Source: REEB85 sp018971455 (GTDB taxonomy: Bacteria > Pseudomonadota > Alphaproteobacteria > Acetobacterales > Acetobacteraceae). Taken from it: 28,229 nt of DNA. This document shows positions 16,203 through 22,353 of the stretch, in pieces. Location of the stretch: NCBI GenBank assembly GCA_028871195.1, contig JAGWNT010000049.1:1-28229 (forward strand), given 5' to 3'. Position 1 is the first letter of the stretch, and each line of letters begins with the position of its first letter. The position numbers and the translations under genes are program-made. The notes beneath the pieces are model-generated. The model worked only from the letters and a program-made list of their open reading frames with translations. It was not told where the DNA came from and ran no database searches.

Positions 16203-16234
16203 GTAGGGCGCCTCGCGCGGCGGGCAGGCGCTAC
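16203..16234. terminator. Weak hairpin between convergent genes
   Basis: GTAG (16203-16206) and CGCC (16209-16212) can pair with GGCG (16227-16230) and CTAC (16231-16234), leaving a two-base bulge and a 14-base loop. It lies between the monooxygenase and sulfotransferase stops and overlaps the latter. It is a possible shared terminator with weak support. Confidence 0.25.
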
Positions 16235-17127
16235 GCGCCCGCTCCGGATGTCAGCCAGGCAGCGCAATCGGCGCCCAGCTTCGCCAGCGCCTTTTCCTCA
16301 TACCGCGCGCAATCCGCCTCGGTCAGCACGTCGCGCCAGCGGCCATTGACGCCCTTGTTGATGAAGCTTTCAGCCCCGCCATCCCACATCGCGCCGCCCA
16401 GCGGGGCCGCGTCGGCGGCGTGGGCCTTCATCCAGGCGAAGGTGCAGTGCTCGACCTGCGCGGGAAACAGCGTTTCATCGACCGCAATGCCCAGGAACGC
16501 GGCCAGGGCGCGCATCTCGCCGGCGAGGTCGCGGCGCAGATCCTCGAAATGCATGATCTTCACATTGGGCAGGTCCCGGATCGCCCACCATGAGGAGACA
16601 TTGTCCCAGAAGGACCAGAACGGATAGCCATCGAAGTCGAGCCATTCGAGGAAATACTGCCGGATCGACGGGTTCGGCCGGTCCAGCCGCGGGCCCTGCA
16701 GGCCGGGCGTATCGTTGATGATCCGATACCACATGTCGTTGGCGGAGACATGGTGGTTGTAAAGACTCCACAGCACGTCGCGGCCGTCGCGGGCGATGTA
16801 GAGGTATTTCGCCTGCGGGGTGAAAGCCAGGGCGTCGACCGGCAGATGCGTCTTGATGAAGCGCCGGTGCGTCTGCGCCGCCAGCATCTCCAGCTTGACC
16901 GCCGCCGGCGGGGCGCGCAGGTCGAGCCAGGGCGACATTTCGTGCACATGCAAATCCGGCTGCCCGCCGAACAGCAGTTGGCCGACGATCTGCTGCACCC
17001 ATGTGGTGCCCGATTTGCCGTAGGTTCCGATGACGATGTCGTCGTCACGGAAGACGAAATCGTTCCAGACGTTGCTGTTGAAATGGTGGTTGTGAAGCTC
17101 CCGCGTCTTGACCGGCCAGTTCGGAAT
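16231..17127 (-). CDS. PAPS-dependent sulfotransferase (no canonical start codon in frame)
   Basis: This is a cytosolic Sulfotransfer_1 enzyme that moves sulfate from PAPS to a hydroxyl or amine. The 5'-phosphosulfate loop TYGKSGTTW and the 3'-phosphate motif ARDGRDVLWSLYNH are both intact, as is the C-terminal FINKGVNGRWRDVLT region. The conserved N-terminus (PNWPVKTRELHNHHF) is encoded upstream of every ATG, GTG or TTG in this frame: back to the in-frame TGA there is only ATT at 17127, giving 298 residues, the usual size. A GTG at 17132 reads VSFR but is out of frame by one base. Either the gene uses a rare ATT start after GAAGGGGGG, or a one-base deletion has broken the start, or the assembly has an error here. 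Catalytic function is firm; whether the gene is expressed is not. Confidence 0.8.
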   Translation of the reverse strand: MPNWPVKTRELHNHHFNSNVWNDFVFRDDDIVIGTYGKSGTTWVQQIVGQLLFGGQPDLHVHEMSPWLDLRAPPAAVKLEMLAAQTHRRFIKTHLPVDALAFTPQAKYLYIARDGRDVLWSLYNHHVSANDMWYRIINDTPGLQGPRLDRPNPSIRQYFLEWLDFDGYPFWSFWDNVSSWWAIRDLPNVKIMHFEDLRRDLAGEMRALAAFLGIAVDETLFPAQVEHCTFAWMKAHAADAAPLGGAMWDGGAESFINKGVNGRWRDVLTEADCARYEEKALAKLGADCAAWLTSGAGA

Positions 17128-17212
17128 GACACGCCCCCCTTCGGTGACCGACGCTTCAGCTGTGCATCAGATTTTGCGACGGTGTCGCCCGCCCGGATCG
17201 GTCCGTCAAGCC

Positions 17213-17238
17213 GGCCGGCGGGCAGGCCCCCGCCGGCC
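17213..17238 (-). terminator. Hairpin downstream of the class V aminotransferase gene
   Basis: GGCCGGCGGG (17213-17222) and CCCGCCGGCC (17229-17238) form a perfect ten-base-pair stem with a six-base loop. It lies 17 bases past the aminotransferase stop and upstream of the sulfotransferase. No T-run follows. It probably ends or attenuates the katG-aminotransferase transcript before the sulfotransferase. Confidence 0.5.
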
Positions 17239-17255
17239 ATCGGCCGACCGCGGGC

Positions 17256-18416
17256 TCAGCGCGCGCCGCCCGGTGATATGACGCGGCGAAACGCGGCGAC
17301 GAAATGATCGACATCCTGCTCGTCATTGTAGACGTGCGGGCTGATCCGCAGGCGGCCCAGGCGCGGCGCGGCATAGGCGCGCTCGGCCTCCAGCCGTTCG
17401 ACCAGCCGGTCCGGCATGCCCTTGGGAAAGCCGAGGGACAGGATATGCGGGGCACGCACGCGCGCGTCGGGCACCATCGCGCCGAGATTGCCGAGCCCCT
17501 CGGCGAGCCGGCCGGTCAGCGCGCGAAGCCGCTCGGTGATGGCCTGCGCCCCCCATTGGCCGACCATTTCCATGCCGATCGCCGCCATTTCCATGCTGAT
17601 GAAATGATCGCGTTCGCCCATGTCGAAACGCCGCGCGCCGGTGACGAAGCCCGTGTCGCGCATGTAGGGCGTGTGATCGGCATTGACGGCGCGGCGGCCG
17701 AAGGCGGTCTGCTCCAGCGGGATTCCGCCCTGGTGGCGCCTGGCGACATACAGGAAGGCGCGGCCATACGGCCCCAGCACCCATTTGTAGGTCGGGTAGA
17801 CAAGGTAGTCCGGATCGAGGGTTTTGACATCCAGCGGCATGACGCCGGCACTGTGCGTGGCATCGACCAGCAGCGCCGCACCCTGCGCGCGCAGGGCGGC
17901 GGCGACGGAGGCGAGGTCGATGACGCCGCCATCGGACCAGTGCACGGAGGCGATCGACGCGAGGCTGACCGGCGGGCCCGGCCGGGCGATGGCCGCGAGC
18001 ACCGCTGCGGTCCAGTCGCCATCGCCGGGCTGGGCGACGATTTCGACGACGAACCCCTGATCGGGCGCCCGCGTCATCCACTCCAGAACCGGCGAGGAGT
18101 GATCCTCCGCCAGCACCAGCACGCGCGAGCCGCGCGGGACGGTCAGCGTCTTGGCGGCGGTGGCAACGCCGTAGCTCACCGAGGGAATGATGGCGACATC
18201 CTCGGGGTCGGCGTTGATCAGGGCGGCTGCGGCGCGCCGGGTGCGCTCATGAATGCCGGCGGCGAATTCGGGGGCGAGCGTCCAGGGCTGCCCCTTGCGG
18301 CCGACCCCGATGCGGCCCGCCTCCTGGCTGGCGCGCGGCAGCGGCGACCACGCGGCGGCGTTGAGGTAGCTGATGTCGCGCGGCATGTCGAAAGCGTCGC
18401 GTTGGGAGGCAAGCAT
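17256..18416 (-). CDS. Class V aminotransferase-fold PLP enzyme (cysteine desulfurase / IPN epimerase-like)
   Basis: This 386-residue PLP-dependent enzyme of fold type I resembles cysteine desulfurases, selenocysteine lyases and isopenicillin-N epimerase. The PLP-binding residues are visible: Asp185 and His188 in LLVDATHSAG, and the Schiff-base Lys211 in YPTYKWVLGPYG. The sequence HWSDGGVIDL is also typical. I see no obvious catalytic Cys loop of the NifS/SufS kind near the C-terminus, so a desulfurase role is doubtful. AGGAG six bases before the ATG at 18416 fixes the start; an open frame continues to 18485. It lies 79 bases after katG on the same strand with little room for its own promoter, so it is probably read from katG through an intervening hairpin. 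Confidence 0.85.
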   Translation of the reverse strand: MLASQRDAFDMPRDISYLNAAAWSPLPRASQEAGRIGVGRKGQPWTLAPEFAAGIHERTRRAAAALINADPEDVAIIPSVSYGVATAAKTLTVPRGSRVLVLAEDHSSPVLEWMTRAPDQGFVVEIVAQPGDGDWTAAVLAAIARPGPPVSLASIASVHWSDGGVIDLASVAAALRAQGAALLVDATHSAGVMPLDVKTLDPDYLVYPTYKWVLGPYGRAFLYVARRHQGGIPLEQTAFGRRAVNADHTPYMRDTGFVTGARRFDMGERDHFISMEMAAIGMEMVGQWGAQAITERLRALTGRLAEGLGNLGAMVPDARVRAPHILSLGFPKGMPDRLVERLEAERAYAAPRLGRLRISPHVYNDEQDVDHFVAAFRRVISPGGAR

Positions 18417-18446
18417 GATCAGCTCCTGTGCGGGATCGGGCGTCAC

Positions 18447-18480
18447 GCCCGGGCACGGCCTCGCCTGGCCGCACCCGGGC
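18447..18480 (-). terminator. Strand-specific hairpin between katG and the aminotransferase gene
   Basis: Read on the minus strand, GCCCGGGTGCGGCC and GGCCGTGCCCGGGC form a 14-base-pair stem with a six-base loop, 15 bases after the katG stop. Two of the pairs are G-U/U-G wobbles that pair only in the minus-strand RNA; on the plus strand they would be A-C mismatches. This polarity supports a role in the katG transcript as terminator or attenuator. There is no T-run. Confidence 0.55.
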
Positions 18481-18495
18481 ATCATTGCGCCGCGA

Positions 18496-20706
18496 TCAGG
18501 CCAGATCGAAGCGGTCGAGATTCATCACCTTGGTCCATGCGGCCACGAAGTCGCGCACAAAGGCCGCCCGCGAATCGTCACTGGCATAGACTTCCGCGAG
18601 GGCCCGCAGCTGCGAGTTCGACCCGAAGACGAGGTCCACGCGCGAGCCGGTCCATTTCAGCGCCCCCGTTGCACGATCGCGGCCCTCGAACAGATCCTTC
18701 GAGTCCGAGGTCGGCGTCCAGACCGTGCCCATGTCGAGCAGGTTCACGAAGAAATCGTTGCTCAGCGTCCCTGGCCGCTGCGTGAATACGCCGTGGCCGG
18801 ACTGGCCGACATTGGCATTCAGCACCCGCATGCCGCCGATGAGCACGGTCATCTCAGGCGCGGTCAAGGTCAGCAGCTGGGCCCGATCGACCAGCATCTC
18901 CTCGGCCGAAACGGCGTACGCGGCCTTGAGGTAGTTGCGGAATCCGTCAGCGGCCGGTTCAAGCACCGCGAAGGAGTCGACATCGGTCTGCGCCTGGGAC
19001 GCATCGGTGCGGCCGGGGGCGACGGCAACCTCCACCTCGTGACCGGCCTGCTTCGCGGCCTGCTCCACGGCGGCGGCGCCGGCGATGACGATCAGATCGG
19101 CAAGCGAGACCCGCTTCCCGCCCGCCTGTGCGGCGTTGAACTCCTTCTGGATGCCTTCGAGGACAGTGAGAACGCCTGCCAGCTGGGCGGGCTGGTTGAC
19201 CTCCCAATCCTTCTGCGGGGCGAGGCGGATGCGCGCCCCGTTCGCTCCGCCGCGCTTGTCCGACCCGCGGAACGTCGCCGCCGAGGCCCAGGCGGTCGCC
19301 ACCAGCGCGGCGGTGGACAGGCCCGATGCGAGGCTCCGGGCCTTGAGGGCGCGGATGTCGCGCGCGTCGATCAGCTCATGACCGGCCGCGGGAACGGGGT
19401 CCTGCCACAGCAATTCCTCGCCTGGAACTTCCGGGCCGAGATAGCGCGCCCGCGGCCCCATGTCGCGATGCGTCAGCTTGTACCACGCCCTGGCAAAGGC
19501 GTCGGCGAACTGTTCGGGGTTCTCATGGAAGCGCCTGGAAATCGGCGCATAGACCGGGTCCATCTTCAACGCGATATCAGTCGTCGCCATCATCGGCGCA
19601 TGGCGCTTCGAGGGATCGTGGGCATCCGGAACAGTGCCGGCCGCGGATGCCTGCTTCGGGGTCCATTGCCAGGCGCCGGCCGGGCTCTTCACCAGCTCCC
19701 AGTCATAGCCGAGCAGCGTGTCGAAATAGCCGTTGTCCCATCGCACCGGATCGGGCGTCCACGCGCCCTCCAATCCGCTGGTGATGGCATCGACGCCCTT
19801 GCCGGAGCCGAAGCTGCTTAGCCAGCCGAGGCCCTGCGCCTCGATGCTGGCGCCCTCGGGGGCCGGGCCGACCAGCGCCGCGTCGCCCGCGCCATGGGTC
19901 TTGCCGAAGGTGTGGCCGCCGGCAATCAACGCCACGGTCTCCTCGTCATTCATCGCCATGCGCGCGAAGGTCTCGCGAATGTCGCGGGCGGAGGCAAGCG
20001 GGTCCGGCTTGCCGTTCGGCCCTTCGGGATTGACGTAGATCAGCCCCATCTGCACCGCGGCGAGAGGGTTCTCGAGCGCGCGGTCACCGCTGTAGCGCTG
20101 GTCGCCCAGCCAGCTATCCTCGCTGCCCCAGTAGATATCCTCCTCCGGCTCCCACACATCGGCGCGCCCGCCGCCGAAGCCGAAGGTCTTGCACCCCATC
20201 GATTCGAGCGCGCAATTGCCGGCGAGAATCATCAGGTCGGCCCAGGAAATCCTGTTGCCGTATTTCCGCTTGATCGGCCAAAGCAGCCGGCGCGCCTTGT
20301 CGAGATTGGCATTGTCCGGCCAGCTGTTGAGCGGCGCGAAACGTTGCGTGCCCGAGGACGCGCCGCCGCGGCCATCGCCGATGCGGTACGTGCCGGCGCT
20401 GTGCCACGCCATGCGGATGAAGAGCGGCCCGTAATGGCCGTAATCAGCCGGCCACCATTCCTGCGAGTCGGTCATCAGCGCGTAGAGGTCCTGCTTGAGG
20501 GCCTTGAAGTCGAGCTTCTTGAACGCCTCGGCGTAGTTGAACGCCGCACCCATGGGATCGGACAGGGAAGAGTTCTGATGCAGAATCCGGAGATTCAGCT
20601 GGTTCGGCCACCAGTCGCGGTTCGACCTGCCACCGAAAACCGTGTGCCTGGGCGCGCCGTGCATGACCGGGCATTTGCCGGCGCTCTGATCGCTGTTTCC
20701 GTCCAT
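18496..20706 (-). CDS. katG: Catalase-peroxidase KatG
   Basis: This 736-residue bifunctional haem enzyme breaks down hydrogen peroxide and peroxidises small donors. The distal pocket Arg98, Trp101 and His102 is in FIRMAWHSAGTYR. The covalent Trp-Tyr-Met adduct needed for catalase activity is predicted from Trp101, Tyr224 (GLIYVNPEG) and Met250 (RMAMND). The proximal His265 is in GGHTFGKTHG. The C-terminal haem-less duplicate domain is complete. Two ATGs are adjacent; I chose the one at 20706, which has GGAGAGA at better spacing than the one at 20709. The frame is open much further upstream but encodes only arginine-rich shadow sequence. The gene diverges from oxyR, and an OxyR site lies between them, so peroxide induction is expected. 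Confidence 0.97.
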   Translation of the reverse strand: MDGNSDQSAGKCPVMHGAPRHTVFGGRSNRDWWPNQLNLRILHQNSSLSDPMGAAFNYAEAFKKLDFKALKQDLYALMTDSQEWWPADYGHYGPLFIRMAWHSAGTYRIGDGRGGASSGTQRFAPLNSWPDNANLDKARRLLWPIKRKYGNRISWADLMILAGNCALESMGCKTFGFGGGRADVWEPEEDIYWGSEDSWLGDQRYSGDRALENPLAAVQMGLIYVNPEGPNGKPDPLASARDIRETFARMAMNDEETVALIAGGHTFGKTHGAGDAALVGPAPEGASIEAQGLGWLSSFGSGKGVDAITSGLEGAWTPDPVRWDNGYFDTLLGYDWELVKSPAGAWQWTPKQASAAGTVPDAHDPSKRHAPMMATTDIALKMDPVYAPISRRFHENPEQFADAFARAWYKLTHRDMGPRARYLGPEVPGEELLWQDPVPAAGHELIDARDIRALKARSLASGLSTAALVATAWASAATFRGSDKRGGANGARIRLAPQKDWEVNQPAQLAGVLTVLEGIQKEFNAAQAGGKRVSLADLIVIAGAAAVEQAAKQAGHEVEVAVAPGRTDASQAQTDVDSFAVLEPAADGFRNYLKAAYAVSAEEMLVDRAQLLTLTAPEMTVLIGGMRVLNANVGQSGHGVFTQRPGTLSNDFFVNLLDMGTVWTPTSDSKDLFEGRDRATGALKWTGSRVDLVFGSNSQLRALAEVYASDDSRAAFVRDFVAAWTKVMNLDRFDLA

Positions 20707-20709
20707 CAT

Positions 20710-21034
20710 TCTCTCCGATCTTGGCTGCGGTGATTGACCTGGTCCGTGCGTGAAGGCGGTGACTGCTCCGCCCGGAACTCCGCCCTGCCCGCCGCCGCGG
20801 CGGACCCGCACCCGGATCGATCGCCGGCATCCGAGCCATGGGCGGCTGACGGGCGGGCAGGACGGCGGCGAGCCGACCGGCGCGCGTGGCAAGGCGACAG
20901 GGTCTGCGTTTGCTCGCTCATCCAGCTGATATGGGGCGATACTAGCGGCATCGCGCCGATAAAAGGAAGTGGCGTATCTCAACCGAACTGATAGACACCA
21001 TCTATTCATCTATGATGGCACTCGGGTCCGGGCG
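20710..21034. other. katG-oxyR divergent intergenic region
   Basis: This 325-base gap holds the OxyR box near its oxyR end (20991-21005). The stretch from about 20710 to 20940 would be an unusually long katG leader if katG is expressed from near that box. In it I see no convincing gene. The minus strand contains a 71-codon reading frame (start at 20921) whose TGA overlaps the katG start, but it is arginine/alanine-rich and lacks a ribosome-binding site. A TAGTAT -10-like sequence occurs on the minus strand near 20938-20943. Confidence 0.5.
20991..21005. promoter_or_regulatory. oxyR box: OxyR/LysR-type binding half-site
   Basis: ATAG-ACACCAT-CTAT matches the OxyR dimer half-site ATAG-N7-CTAT exactly and contains the LysR T-N11-A core. 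It ends 29 bases before the oxyR ATG and diverges towards katG, the usual position for autoregulation of oxyR and activation of katG. The expected second half-site, seven bases away on either side, is not well conserved. The match is seen directly; its function is inferred. Confidence 0.7.
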
Positions 21035-21943
21035 ATGAACCTTCGCGATCTCCGCTACCTGCTGGCCGTGGCCGAGCACGCGCATTTCGGCCGCGCCGCC
21101 AGGGCCTGCGGCATCAGCCAGCCGACCTTGTCCGTGCAGCTTCGCAAACTCGAGGAGCTGCTCGGCGTGGCGCTGTTCGAGCGGACCAGCAAGATGGTGG
21201 CACCGACGGCCGCCTGCGAGCGGCTGATCGGCCACGCCCGCTCCGCCGTAGCCGAGGCCGAGGCGATTCTGGCCGTGGCGGCGGACCTGCGCGATCCGCT
21301 GTCCGGGCGCTTCCGGCTCGGCATCATCCCGACGCTGGCGCCCTACCTGCTGCCGCTGGTCTTCGCCCCGCTGCGCGACGCGCTGCCCGCGCTCGAGGTC
21401 GAGCCGTGGGAGGATCAGACCACGGCGCTGCTCGAGCGGCTGCGCGCGCATGAGCTGGATGCAGCCCTGCTCGCGACCGAGGTGGACGGGGCGGACCTCG
21501 CGAGCCGGGCGCTGTTCGCCGAGCCCTTCCTGGCCGCGCTGCCGCCCGAGCATCCCCTCGCCGCGCGCGCGGTGATCGCGGAGGCGGAGCTGGCGCGGGA
21601 TATCCTGGTCCTGGCGGATGGGCACTGCCTGCGCGACCAGGCGCTGGCGGCGTGCGGGCATAATGGGGCGCTGGGCGGCCCGCTGCGGGCGGCGAGCCTG
21701 TCCACCCTGCTCAACATGGTCGCCGCCGGCTACGGAACGACGCTGATCCCCGGGCTCGCCGCCGGCGCGGCGCAGGATGCGGGCATTGTGCTGCGACCGC
21801 TGGCGGCGCGGGCGGGGCGAACGGTCCGCATCGCCTGGCGCACCCATTTCCCCCGGCGCGCGGCGGCGGAGGCGGTGGGCGAGCTCATCGCGGCGCGGCT
21901 TCGCGGTTTCGCCGATGCGGCCGCCGAGGCGGAGGCGGGCTAG
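21035..21943 (+). CDS. oxyR: Hydrogen-peroxide sensor, LysR-family regulator OxyR
   Basis: This 302-residue transcription factor has an N-terminal winged helix-turn-helix (MNLRDLRYLLAVAEHAHFGR ... SQPTLSVQLRKLE) and a periplasmic-binding-protein-like sensor domain. The two redox cysteines are in place: Cys198 in DGHCLRDQ and Cys207 in AACG, nine residues apart like Cys199/Cys208 of E. coli OxyR. Their disulfide would switch the protein on. I chose the ATG at 21035 since the DNA-binding domain starts exactly there; the frame is open to 20969. It sits opposite katG, its classical target, with an ATAG-N7-CTAT site in between. Confidence 0.95.
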   Translation: MNLRDLRYLLAVAEHAHFGRAARACGISQPTLSVQLRKLEELLGVALFERTSKMVAPTAACERLIGHARSAVAEAEAILAVAADLRDPLSGRFRLGIIPTLAPYLLPLVFAPLRDALPALEVEPWEDQTTALLERLRAHELDAALLATEVDGADLASRALFAEPFLAALPPEHPLAARAVIAEAELARDILVLADGHCLRDQALAACGHNGALGGPLRAASLSTLLNMVAAGYGTTLIPGLAAGAAQDAGIVLRPLAARAGRTVRIAWRTHFPRRAAAEAVGELIAARLRGFADAAAEAEAG

Positions 21944-21958
21944 CTGCCGGCGCCCGCC

Positions 21959-22252
21959 TTGTCGCGCCCTGCTACAGAGCGACCTGGACCTTCACGGCCC
22001 ATGGCCGCGGAATGGGCCGAGCACGCCATCCAGGCCAACGCGATCGGCCCGGGCTACATGCTGACCGAAATGACCCGCCCGCTGGCCGATGACCGGGTTC
22101 TCGATTCATGGGTGAAGGGCCGCGCGCCGGCCCGGCAATGGGGCACGCCGGCCGACCTGATCGGAACGGCGATCTACCTGTCCTCCTCCGCGTCGGATTA
22201 CGTCAACGGGCAGATCATCTACGTCGATGGCGGCATGCTCGCCGTGCTCTGA
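21959..22252 (+). pseudogene. 3' remnant of an SDR oxidoreductase gene
   Basis: The frame encodes only the last third of a classical SDR of the gluconate 5-dehydrogenase-like type: MAAEWAEHAIQANAIGPGY, then RPLADDRVLDSWVKGRAPAR, AIYLSSSASDYVNGQ and the terminal IIYVDGGMLAVL. The nucleotide-binding TGxxxGxG motif and the YxxxK catalytic pair, about 165 residues in a full protein, are absent. The 15 bases separating it from the oxyR stop leave no room for them. The recognisable homology starts near base 22000; upstream codons look degenerate. It is most likely the leftover of a gene deleted when oxyR-katG and this locus were joined. It is preceded by no clear ribosome-binding site, so I treat it as non-functional. 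Confidence 0.75.
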
Positions 22253-22294
22253 CACCGGCGGCTGCCTGCGATATCGCGTGCGGCCCGAACAGCA

Positions 22295-22326
22295 ACGGAC
22301 CCGGCCGCCGCCGCGGCCGGGTCCGT
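22295..22326. terminator. Perfect 14-bp hairpin between convergent units
   Basis: ACGGACCCGGCCGC (22295-22308), a CGCC loop, and GCGGCCGGGTCCGT (22313-22326) form a perfect 14-base-pair stem. It lies between the SDR remnant (+) and the end of the molybdoenzyme operon (-). Being fully symmetric it can form in either transcript, so it fits a two-way terminator, though no clear T-run flanks it. Confidence 0.6.
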
Positions 22327-22353
22327 CAGACGCTCGTGCGCCGGGGCCGGCGC

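Noticed and set aside
17256..18416. Calling the class V PLP enzyme a SufS/IscS cysteine desulfurase
   Set aside because: The PLP residues fit the superfamily, but I see no clear catalytic-cysteine loop and no suf or isc genes nearby.
20706..20921. 71-codon reading frame in the katG leader ending on the katG start
   Set aside because: It has no ribosome-binding site, Arg/Ala-rich composition and no recognisable family. It is mentioned as a possible leader frame but not called as a gene.
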